A stretch of DNA of 10,671 nucleotides from CAZFVY01 sp964522665 (lineage in GTDB: Bacteria > Verrucomicrobiota > Verrucomicrobiia > Limisphaerales > CAZFVY01), in the NCBI GenBank assembly GCA_964522665.1, contig CAZFVY010000157.1, positions 1 to 10,671 of the forward strand, read 5' to 3'. Of the stretch, positions 1 through 7,030 are shown one piece after another (position 1 is the first letter of the stretch; each line of letters begins with the position of its first letter). The position numbers were made by a program, and so were the translations under genes. The notes under the pieces were generated by a model, which worked only from the letters and a program-made list of their open reading frames with translations, was not told where the DNA came from and did not search any database.

Positions 1-870
1 GAATTCCTGTCGTTCGACGGAGTCGCCGTGACCCCAGTTCCGCCAGCGCTCGCGCCAGCGAAGCCGTTGGGTCGTCGCCGGTCGATCCTGCCAGCAATTG
101 CGGACGATTGCGCCCGCGATGCCGAGAAAAATCCAGCTCAAGCAGTGGACGGTCGCGAGCGAGACCCAGAATGGATTTGGCCCCGCTCCGGCCGGTTGAT
201 CGAACGCGAATTGGAACGCGATGTAGGGGCTGGGCAGCACGATGACGCCGGTGACCTTGACCAGCGCGGCGGCGGCGACGGCCGTTCCCGGCCGGCTCGC
301 GGCCCACGCCGTGGCGATCAGCGGTCCGGCGGTGATCAAGAACATCAGCACGACCGCGCTCAAAATCGCGACTCGCGGCCGATCCGTGATCGCGGACACG
401 AGCAGGCCGAGCGTGAGCGAGAAGAGCAGCGTATTGGCCAGCGCCAGCGTCATGCGAACAAATGCCTCCGGCGAAACGGCCCCGAGCAGAATCGGAATCG
501 CGAGCACGGGAAAGACCGCCAGCAGACCATAGACGGTGTTCAGCGAAGTCGCCACGAGCTTGCCCAGGACGACGTCATAACCCTTCAGATCGGTTAAAAA
601 GAGCAACCCGAGCGTGCCGTCCCGTTTCTCGCTGCCGATGCAATCGTGCGTGGCCCTCATGCCGTAAAGTACGCAGTACGCGAAGCAGAAACCGGCGATG
701 GTCGCAAACAACTCGGAACCCAATTGAGCGGGCGGTTGCATCGACAGCGCGCGCAGCGCCCAGGCGGTCAGGCAGATGCCCGCCAGCGCCGCGCCGGCCC
801 GCATCCAATACGTCGAGGCCCGGCGCGCGGCCACGCGCAGTTCGCGTTCGACGATTGGCAAAAAGGTCAT
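1..870 (-). CDS. ABC-2 type transporter permease, 3' end beyond window
   Basis: Reading the complement from an ATG at 868-870 gives 290 codons with no stop, so the gene runs off the left edge. It is a membrane subunit of an ABC exporter in the cytoplasmic membrane. The N-terminus MTFLPIVERELRVAARR is nearly the same as that of the complete permease at 1260-2942. It is followed by hydrophobic spans at about residues 25-42, 53-71, 105-131, 143-161, 167-190 and 237-256. The ABC-2 motif EKRDGTLGLLFLTDLKGYD lies at 81-99 and is collinear with EKREGTLGLLFLTPL in the paralogue. The piece seen matches only the first half of the two-half paralogue, ending near the linker (WQDRPATTQ against WRDRPPAAA), so a second half is probably outside the window. 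It is the last gene seen in the operon that also encodes the ATPase at 2950-3909. The start ATG is preceded by only a weak GGA. The substrate is unknown. Confidence 0.88.
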   Translation of the reverse strand, partial: MTFLPIVERELRVAARRASTYWMRAGAALAGICLTAWALRALSMQPPAQLGSELFATIAGFCFAYCVLYGMRATHDCIGSEKRDGTLGLLFLTDLKGYDVVLGKLVATSLNTVYGLLAVFPVLAIPILLGAVSPEAFVRMTLALANTLLFSLTLGLLVSAITDRPRVAILSAVVLMFLITAGPLIATAWAASRPGTAVAAAALVKVTGVIVLPSPYIAFQFAFDQPAGAGPNPFWVSLATVHCLSWIFLGIAGAIVRNCWQDRPATTQRLRWRERWRNWGHGDSVERQEF

Positions 871-910
871 GTTCCAACGACCGCGGGCGTTGACGAATAG
901 ATTCCCGCGT

Positions 911-1208
911 TCACGCCGTGTGTTCTCCGAAGACAAAACTCCGGCGCCGCAGCCGGGCGTTGAGCGCTCCCCACGCCAGCGAGGCGCAGTAGTATTGGAA
1001 AACCAGTGAAAAAAAGATGATTCCAGCGGGCTTCATGATCGAGAACGGCCACACAAAACCGATCAGTAACGGGACGAGTCCGCCGATTAAACAGGTCAAC
1101 AGCCATGCGGGCACGATATTGAGGCGAAAAAACGAAAGATAGAAGCCAATTGAAGGGCTGCCGCGATTCGGCGCGCAGTTCGCGTTCGACGATGGGCAGG
1201 ATGGTCAT
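911..1208 (-). pseudogene. Internally deleted, frameshifted ABC-2 permease remnant
   Basis: The complement starts at an ATG (1206-1208) with MTILPIVERELRAESRQPFN, collinear with residues 1-20 of the intact permease next door (MTFLPIVGRELRDESRRSFN). Directly after this, in another frame, comes IGFYLSFFRLNIVPAWLLTC and onward to RLRRRSFVFGEHTA and a TGA at 911-913. That is collinear with residues 482-560 of the intact copy (IGFFLSFFRLNIVAAWLLTC ... RLLRRRTFTVLRDTA). About 460 codons between the two segments are missing. At the joint the bases fit both parents over AATT/ATT (around 1151-1156). Read in the start frame, the product is a 113-residue chimera whose stop falls at 867-869. It therefore cannot act as a permease: the ABC-2 motifs and most membrane spans are gone. 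Divergence from the neighbour suggests the parent was an older paralogue, not a recent duplicate. The alternative, a deliberately short protein, is unlikely because the conserved 3' part is out of frame. Confidence 0.85.
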
Positions 1209-1259
1209 CGGTTCCGAAAGGTTACGCAGCCGGTGTCCGGTTTCGCTTCGCTGACCGTC

Positions 1260-2942
1260 TCACGCGGTATCCCGGAGGACGGTGAAGGTTCGGCGGCGCA
1301 GCAGTCGGTCGAGACGCCACCAAGCGGCGCTGGCGACGATGAGTTGCGCCGTGACGAAGACCGGGATAATGCTCGCCGGCATCGAGATCACGGCGCGCCA
1401 GAGCGTTGCCAGCGCCACCGGCGCCACCACCGCGAGCAGGCAGGTGAGCAGCCAGGCGGCGACGATATTCAGGCGAAAGAACGAAAGGAAAAACCCGATC
1501 ACGGGAACCGTCAGGAACGCTCCCATGAGCAACCAGACGAAGGTGGCCGTGAGCGGCTCGCCTTTGCGCGCGTACCAGTCAGACAGATCGACGAACAGAT
1601 AGAGCCAGACCAACAGCAGAAGCGCGACCGACGGAATGAATTGCCCCCAAATCCCACGCATGCGGCCACTGATGATTTGATCGACGCGCAGGGGCGTGAC
1701 CAGCAACAGTTCCATCGCGCCGGTCTCTTTCTCCCGTCGGAAACTGGCGGCGGAGCTGAAGGCCAGGCTCAGCAGAATCACGCTCCCGAGCCAGTATTGC
1801 CCCGCCAGCAGGATGTCGAGCGAAGCGTCGGAAACCAGATAAATCTCGGCGATGACAATGACGAGGCACCAGCCCCATTTCGCCAGGCGCGCGCTCCACG
1901 AGTACTGTTGCAACCAGCCGACCGGGTTCCGGTCGAGCGTCCGGCTCATTTTGCGCTGGAACACCTTTTGCAGGATCACCGGAGTGCAGAAGATTCGTTG
2001 CAGCAGGAGGAGCGCGGCGGCGGGCGGACGATCACGCCACACACGGGAGACTTCCGCGGCGGCGATTTTCATCGCGATGACGAGCGCCAGGAACGAGGCG
2101 GCGAGCGAACCGCCCACCCACCCGAGCCAGTGATTCTGAAACTTGACCGGCAGCGCGCCGCCGCCTGGGACGCCCGCGGCCCAAAAGCCCACCCGCGAAA
2201 GCGTCTCACCGCTCAAATTCAAACCGGCGTTGACCGCCAACAAGTAACCCGCGCGGTCGTTCGGCCCCCAATGCGTGATTTGAAACCAGGCGTATTGCCG
2301 GGGCGAGTGAATGCCGGCGAAACCGTTCGCCGCCCACGCGGGAATCGGATAGACCAGCGCCGCCATCCAAGCGAAGCCGAAGCCTTGGGCGTTCATGAAC
2401 AACAGGCAGAAAAGTCCGCTCAACGTTTCGGCCACGAGCACGGCGCGAATCCAATCGGTGGCCCAACACGACGCGAGCAAGCCGGCCGCCATCGCCAGCA
2501 GCAGCGAGCAGGCATCGATGGCCACCAACGGCGCCGCCTCCCGCCAGCCGACGCCGCCTAACAGGAACGGCGCCATCAGCACCGGCAGCATCGCAAAGAA
2601 AAGCGTCATTCCCCGCAGGCAATGGATGAGGCTCTTGCCGATGACCACGCCGCCGGGAGTCAACGGCGTCAGGAAAAGCAGGCCCAGGGTTCCCTCCCGT
2701 TTTTCCCGGCTGACGCAATCGGCCGTCAACAAGGGAACGACCAGCCAGATCGAGGCGAACAGGGTGGTGTTGAGAACCGCGAACAGGCGCGCGCCCAACT
2801 CAGTCGATGAGCCGCGCTGGTCCCAGGCGGTTCCCGCGAAAACGACCGCCGCCGCCAGCGCGCCATAAACCCGGAGCCAGTAATTGAACGACCGGCGCGA
2901 CTCGTCGCGCAACTCGCGGCCGACGATGGGCAGAAACGTCAT
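1260..2942 (-). CDS. ABC-2 type transporter permease, two-half fusion, 560 aa
   Basis: This is the complete membrane subunit of an ABC exporter. About 12 hydrophobic spans can be read, at roughly residues 23-40, 53-73, 110-130, 137-160, 165-200, 278-297, 355-371, 384-400, 433-453, 465-488, 493-515 and 522-543. The ABC-2 signature region occurs twice: KREGTLGLLFLTPLTPGG at 81-98, and RREKETGAMELLLVTPLRVD at 402-421. This indicates two ABC-2 halves fused in one chain, joined by a charged linker with Arg/Pro-rich parts near 300-345. The start ATG lies 7 bp after the stop of the ATPase gene, and MTFLPIV.RELR is shared with the two downstream copies, which supports this start. There is no clear Shine-Dalgarno, so expression probably relies on coupling to the ATPase gene. 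It should pair with that ATPase. The transported substrate cannot be deduced. Confidence 0.93.
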   Translation of the reverse strand: MTFLPIVGRELRDESRRSFNYWLRVYGALAAAVVFAGTAWDQRGSSTELGARLFAVLNTTLFASIWLVVPLLTADCVSREKREGTLGLLFLTPLTPGGVVIGKSLIHCLRGMTLFFAMLPVLMAPFLLGGVGWREAAPLVAIDACSLLLAMAAGLLASCWATDWIRAVLVAETLSGLFCLLFMNAQGFGFAWMAALVYPIPAWAANGFAGIHSPRQYAWFQITHWGPNDRAGYLLAVNAGLNLSGETLSRVGFWAAGVPGGGALPVKFQNHWLGWVGGSLAASFLALVIAMKIAAAEVSRVWRDRPPAAALLLLQRIFCTPVILQKVFQRKMSRTLDRNPVGWLQQYSWSARLAKWGWCLVIVIAEIYLVSDASLDILLAGQYWLGSVILLSLAFSSAASFRREKETGAMELLLVTPLRVDQIISGRMRGIWGQFIPSVALLLLVWLYLFVDLSDWYARKGEPLTATFVWLLMGAFLTVPVIGFFLSFFRLNIVAAWLLTCLLAVVAPVALATLWRAVISMPASIIPVFVTAQLIVASAAWWRLDRLLRRRTFTVLRDTA

Positions 2943-2949
2943 CGCCCGA

Positions 2950-3909
2950 CTATTGCGTTTCGCCGCGCGTCACGCGCAGGAAGACTTCCTCGAGGCCAAG
3001 CTGATCCTCTTCCAAGCCGATGAGATTGGCGCCCCCGGTCACCAGCGTGTGCGCGATGCAGCCGGCGTCGGTCTCGTGATCCGCGAGGGTGACCTTGATC
3101 CGGCCATCGACCGTCTCCGCCGCGGTCACCTCGGGTCGGGCCTTCAGCAATTCAATCGCGCGCGCGTCTTCCCCCGCCACCTTGACCCAGAAGACCCGCC
3201 CGGCGGCCATCTGATCGCGGACGCCCTGCACCGGCCCGCTGTAGATCAGTTTGCCTTTCTCGATGATCGCCACGCGGTTGCAGAGCGTTTGCAGTTCACT
3301 CAGAATGTGGGAGGAGATGATGATGGTCTTGCCCAAGCGCTGAAGCTCCTGCAGAATCGCCATCATTTCGATGCGCGCCCGCGGGTCCAGCCCGCTGGCC
3401 GGCTCATCCAGCAGCAGCAGTTGCGGATCATGAATGAGCACGCGGGCCAGGCCGAGGCGCTGTTGCATCCCGCGGCTGAGAGCCCCGATCAAGGCGCCGC
3501 GCTTTTCGCTCAGGCCGACCAATTCAAGGACGTCGCCCACCGTCTTCTCGCGCTGCTTGGAGGGGATGCGGTAGCAGGCGCCGAAAAAGTCGAGGTATTC
3601 GGTTACTTCCATGTCCTTGTAAACGCCGAAAAAATCGGGCATGTAACCGATCATGTGGCGCACGGCATCGGCGTCGCGCACGACGTCGTGGCCGAAGACC
3701 TCCGCGCGTCCGGTCGAGGGCGCCAGGAAGGTGGCGAGGATGCGCAACGTCGTGGTCTTGCCCGCGCCGTTCGACCCGATGAACCCGAACAGGTCGGCGC
3801 GGTGGACGGTGAGGTCGAGCGAGTTCAGGGCGATCATCGGCCCGTACAGCCGGCTCAGGCCGAACGTCTGGACCGCGGGCGGGGGATTGGCGGCGGGAGG
3901 AGTTGACAT
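2950..3909 (-). CDS. ABC transporter ATP-binding protein (exporter type)
   Basis: This is the cytoplasmic ATPase that should drive the adjacent permeases. Counted from the ATG at 3907-3909 (319 aa), the motifs are: Walker A GSNGAGKT at 45-52, a Q-loop region GYMPDFFGVY where the usual Gln is Asp (residue 92), signature LSRGMQQR at 144-151, Walker B LLLLDEP at 164-170, D-loop SGLD, and the H-loop His at 201 in ISSHILSEL. Residues after about 225 form a C-terminal extension of the DUF4162-like kind (VFWVKVAG ... GLEEVFLRVTRG), typical of CcmA-type multidrug/export ATPases. The frame also opens at a GTG (3931-3933), 3 bp after the stop of the previous gene, adding MEPNRPTG. I prefer the ATG because the extra residues lie outside the conserved fold, but neither start has a clear ribosome site. 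It overlaps no neighbour and sits 7 bp before the complete permease. Confidence 0.94.
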   Translation of the reverse strand: MSTPPAANPPPAVQTFGLSRLYGPMIALNSLDLTVHRADLFGFIGSNGAGKTTTLRILATFLAPSTGRAEVFGHDVVRDADAVRHMIGYMPDFFGVYKDMEVTEYLDFFGACYRIPSKQREKTVGDVLELVGLSEKRGALIGALSRGMQQRLGLARVLIHDPQLLLLDEPASGLDPRARIEMMAILQELQRLGKTIIISSHILSELQTLCNRVAIIEKGKLIYSGPVQGVRDQMAAGRVFWVKVAGEDARAIELLKARPEVTAAETVDGRIKVTLADHETDAGCIAHTLVTGGANLIGLEEDQLGLEEVFLRVTRGETQ

Positions 3910-3936
3910 ACCAGTTGGGCGATTGGGTTCCACGCG

Positions 3937-6261
3937 TTATTTGGTCTGAGTGACGGGGACGGTTAAACGCCAGAGAGAATTGCGGTGGCCGCGCTTGGCG
4001 GAGAAACGGTTGATCGGCGCGATCGGCGAATGGTCCGCGTCCCACGCCAGCAGCACGGCGTCGCCTCGGGCGACGACCGGCGTCAAGTCGAGTCCCAGCG
4101 GATAGACGAAATTGCCCGGGCCTCCGCGCATGGCCATTCCCCCCGGCCCGAAGGGGCTGGGATAGTCAAATTGGCTGGACTCGCCGATCAGCGAGGCGAC
4201 CATGCAACTGGTCGGCAAATCCTCAAGCCGCCCGGCGCTGGCGTCACCCAACGCCCGATTCCGCTGTTGCACCACGGTGGCGAACTGGCTGGTGAATTGG
4301 CGGACGAATTCCGGCGCTGACTGCCCTTCCCGCGCCAAGACCGTGAAATTCGTGCTCTTGGACGCCGGCAACGCGCCAAGCAAATAGACCCTCCCGCCGC
4401 AAACGACCCGCGTGTCGCTCAGCGCGCGGTCAAGGTGATTCTCCACCTGGACCGAGTAGCCGTCGGCGGTCCGGGTGACGCTGGCGGTGATCGCGGTGGG
4501 GCCGCGATTGACCCAATCGCTCACGTAAAGCTGGCTGGACCAGACCGGGACGAAGATGTCGGCGCTGTAGCCGTTCCCGTGGAACTGCAGGTTCGCCTTG
4601 CTTCCCTCCTGGCCGGCTCCGTAGCTCTGAAATTCACCGCGCAACGTGGCAAAGTTCTGCTCGCCGGTCAGGTGGTATTTGGCGTTCACCGGCGAATAGA
4701 CCGAGGCGTAGGTTCGCCCGCGCATCTCCGCGCGTCCGCTCAACGGCCAGATATCGACCAGGTGCAATTCGTTCCACTCCGTCTCCCCGGCGCGGAGCTT
4801 GTAACCGATGAAGTAGATCAACAGGGAAAAGAAAATGACGTACGCGGGAAACGTCAACCAGGTAAGCATCTGCCGGCCGATCCGGCGCAGCCAGAAGTGG
4901 TCCAGCGGCCCGATGACGATCAGGTAAACCACCAGCAGCAGAAGCAGCCATTCGACGGGCAGCTTGCGCACCTGTTTGCTGTCGATCATCGCCCCAAAAA
5001 CGCCATCGATGCTCGTGCCGCCATAGATGTAGTTCTCGTTCGAGGTGTACCAGGAGGGCGGGACCGCGGCGATTTTGGCCCAGAACCAACTGCGATTCTT
5101 CCACGAGCGGAACGGCTCCCGCTCCGGACTGAACCCGAGCACGATCACTTGACCGCGCCCGCGATTGGCCGTGATGACCAGCGGAACATCCTGCAACGCC
5201 AGTTCAACCCGCCCGTCATGATTCGGTCCGGTGGCCACCGAGAGTTGACCCTCGTCGAACGCGGGGTCCGGGATGAGATCAGTGAAGGGATTGGTGGCGC
5301 TGGGCGCGCGGGCGGCGGGACGGTTCAAGCCGCCGCCTTGGGGCTGGGGCGTCGCCGTCAGCCCGTAACGTTTGGCCAGCGCCGGGTCCATGCCTTGGAT
5401 GCGGTTCGCGGGCGGCCGTTGCGGCGCGGGGTTCGCTTCGGCGGGCGGGTTGGCCAGGTTGGCGCCGAGGCGCGTTCCCGAGAGCCACGTCTGCACCGTA
5501 TCGCCGATGGAAACGGTCGTTAAATTGGTAAATTCACAAGGCAATAGCTGGGTCAACCAGGGCGTGGCGTTGACGTCCCCGGGCTGCTCGACGGCCAGGA
5601 TCAAGCGCCCGCCGGAGCGAATCCAGGACAACAGCGCCGCGACCTGATTGACCTTCAACTCCAGCGCCTTCTCGGAGTTGAGATAAATGACGTTAAGCCC
5701 CTCCAGCGCGATCGGGTTGTCGGGGAATTGGTCGATCTGCATCCGGGCGACGACCGGTTGCAGGTCGTTCTGGCGCACTTTGACGTCGGGAAAGGAAGGC
5801 AGCCCGGCGAAACTGCGCGGAATGGCGCCCAGGAGCAGGCTGTTCCAACCCATATCCCGGGGACGCAGGCCGGTATGTTCGGCGCGGACTTTGCCGCGTT
5901 CGTCCAAAAGCCGCGCGTCCCACGTCGAGAACCGTCCGGCGGCCGCGAACACGGGGACGACAAAGCGCTTTCGGGTATTGGTCGGCAACTCGATGGCGAG
6001 CTGCTGGTTTTGGCCAGAGCGCGATTGCGCCCCGGAAAGTTCAAACACCGCCTTGAACGCCGGCCCGTCGTTGAACACCTCGCACACCACCGGAAACCAG
6101 CCCGCCTCCCGCACGATGCCGTCCATGCCGCCCGACTGGCCACCGTAGCCCAGGAACACGTCAAACTGAAGGGCGGCCCGAGCCGCCGGCGCCAAGCCCG
6201 CGAGTAACGCGAGGGCCAGCAGCCGACCAAGCGCCTGATTCCAGAGATTGACCATGCGCAT
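3937..6261 (-). CDS. Exported/membrane-anchored protein of unknown function, ABC operon partner
   Basis: From the ATG at 6259-6261 the protein has 774 aa. Residues 1-29 are a signal peptide (Arg/Asn start, hydrophobic LLALALLAGLAP, cleavage after AARA). A beta-rich domain follows (ALQFDVFLGYGGQSGGM...). Next is a stretch LNVIYLNSEKALEL...LLSWIRSGGRLILAV at about 189-224, resembling the class-I amidotransferase-like fold of DUF4350-type proteins. A Pro/Ala-rich linker lies near 270-322. Two membrane spans lie around 434-453 (EWLLLLLVVYLIVIGPLDHF) and 468-488, with the basic loop LRRIGRQ between them. A second soluble domain (about 490-774) follows. The in-frame upstream ATG at 6376-6378 adds an Arg-rich, low-complexity leader before the signal peptide and is rejected; ATG at 6255 is an alternative. 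The TAA ends just before the ATPase gene, so it is probably the first gene of the exporter operon. A role as an extracytoplasmic partner of the transporter is inferred from position only. Confidence 0.85.
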   Translation of the reverse strand: MRMVNLWNQALGRLLALALLAGLAPAARAALQFDVFLGYGGQSGGMDGIVREAGWFPVVCEVFNDGPAFKAVFELSGAQSRSGQNQQLAIELPTNTRKRFVVPVFAAAGRFSTWDARLLDERGKVRAEHTGLRPRDMGWNSLLLGAIPRSFAGLPSFPDVKVRQNDLQPVVARMQIDQFPDNPIALEGLNVIYLNSEKALELKVNQVAALLSWIRSGGRLILAVEQPGDVNATPWLTQLLPCEFTNLTTVSIGDTVQTWLSGTRLGANLANPPAEANPAPQRPPANRIQGMDPALAKRYGLTATPQPQGGGLNRPAARAPSATNPFTDLIPDPAFDEGQLSVATGPNHDGRVELALQDVPLVITANRGRGQVIVLGFSPEREPFRSWKNRSWFWAKIAAVPPSWYTSNENYIYGGTSIDGVFGAMIDSKQVRKLPVEWLLLLLVVYLIVIGPLDHFWLRRIGRQMLTWLTFPAYVIFFSLLIYFIGYKLRAGETEWNELHLVDIWPLSGRAEMRGRTYASVYSPVNAKYHLTGEQNFATLRGEFQSYGAGQEGSKANLQFHGNGYSADIFVPVWSSQLYVSDWVNRGPTAITASVTRTADGYSVQVENHLDRALSDTRVVCGGRVYLLGALPASKSTNFTVLAREGQSAPEFVRQFTSQFATVVQQRNRALGDASAGRLEDLPTSCMVASLIGESSQFDYPSPFGPGGMAMRGGPGNFVYPLGLDLTPVVARGDAVLLAWDADHSPIAPINRFSAKRGHRNSLWRLTVPVTQTK

Positions 6262-7030
6262 ATTTTTGCAACCACGCGCCAGCCAAAACGCGGGGCCGAT
6301 CCAGCCGCCGCGGCGACGGAGAGTCTCACGGCGGAAAGCGCCGCCGTCCCGTCGGCGAATTTCGGTTGTCACCACCATAGGTTGTTGGATTGCTGTGCCT
6401 TCAAGCGTTTAGTCGCCCGCGCCCGCGGACGCAACGACAATCGCGGCCTTCCGCGGCCTCGGCGGCGCCGCGCCCGATTCACCCGGTCGCCCAAGGCAAT
6501 CGTCGGCCTGCCGGTACCACCGGTTCACCGAGCAAAAGTCTCACCCGAGGAAGCCTGCTTGCGCGTCCAACCAATCGGCGTCTGCCGTCCGTTTACTCGA
6601 TTGACACCGCCCCCGCGATTTTGGTTCGTTCTTTTTTCAGAATCGGAGCGAAAAGTTCAGTGGCGGTCCGCGCTGCGAGGGCCACGCGTCGTGTCATGCT
6701 GCGCCGGTTCAGTTCGAGTCGGTCGGCGTATCGCCAAGGGCGATTGATGAATTTGTTGAACTGCCCGCTGTTCCAACATATGGTCAATTTGGGATTGAAA
6801 CCGCGTGCGTTTGTGGCTTTTCCAACAGACACAACGACGCACTGGGATCCAGGCGCTTCCTTGAAACGGGAACTAATGCTTACCTGGTTTTTTAACGATT
6901 GGCTGAGCGGCCTGTCCCTTACGGTGTGTGTCCACAATGCGGTTATTGATGCTCACGGCACCGGGTACAATCTGCAATCGAACGTCATCATTTATGGCGC
7001 GACTGACCTTACAATCAACGGTCGTTGACT
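6262..7030. other. Gene-poor intergenic region between divergent genes
   Basis: This stretch of about 770 bases lies between the start of the minus-strand operon and the plus-strand hypothetical, so it should hold promoters for both. I could not find a convincing -35/-10 pair for either. The left part (6262-6560) is very GC-rich and has several short inverted repeats. The right part (about 6750-7030) is lower in GC. Open frames exist on both strands here (for example plus 6735-7028, with MNLLNCPLFQHMVNLG near the start). They show no recognisable domain, no ribosome site and no coding-like composition, so I do not call them genes. Confidence 0.6.
6328..6347 (-). other. Perfect 7-bp inverted repeat (hairpin) upstream of the operon
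   Basis: Arms ACGGCGG (6328-6334) and CCGCCGT (6341-6347) are exact reverse complements around a 6-base loop. It lies 67 bases upstream of the chosen start at 6261, so it would be in the operon leader if transcription begins further out. The inner arm can alternatively pair with CCGCCG at 6305-6310. No T-run follows it, so it is not a standard terminator. It could equally be one copy of a dispersed intergenic repeat. Confidence 0.4.

Noticed and set aside
1233..2561. Long plus-strand open frame of 442 codons opposite the complete permease
   Set aside because: It is rich in Arg, Gln, Glu, His and Gly with no hydrophobic core or domain. It is the antisense of a permease with clear spans and ABC-2 motifs, and a GC-rich genome readily produces such frames.
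2884..3906. Plus-strand open frame opposite the ABC ATPase
   Set aside because: The minus strand carries the full set of ABC motifs. The plus-strand reading has no recognisable feature.
6262..6378. N-terminal extension of the membrane protein to an ATG at 6378
   Set aside because: It would put about 39 Arg-rich residues before a well-formed signal peptide, and it covers the hairpin region.
6390..7028. Plus-strand open frame of 212 codons in the intergenic region
   Set aside because: The first half is Arg/Pro/Ser-rich and non-protein-like. The second half (from MNLLNCPLF) is more plausible, but has no domain, no ribosome site and no known relatives that I can name.
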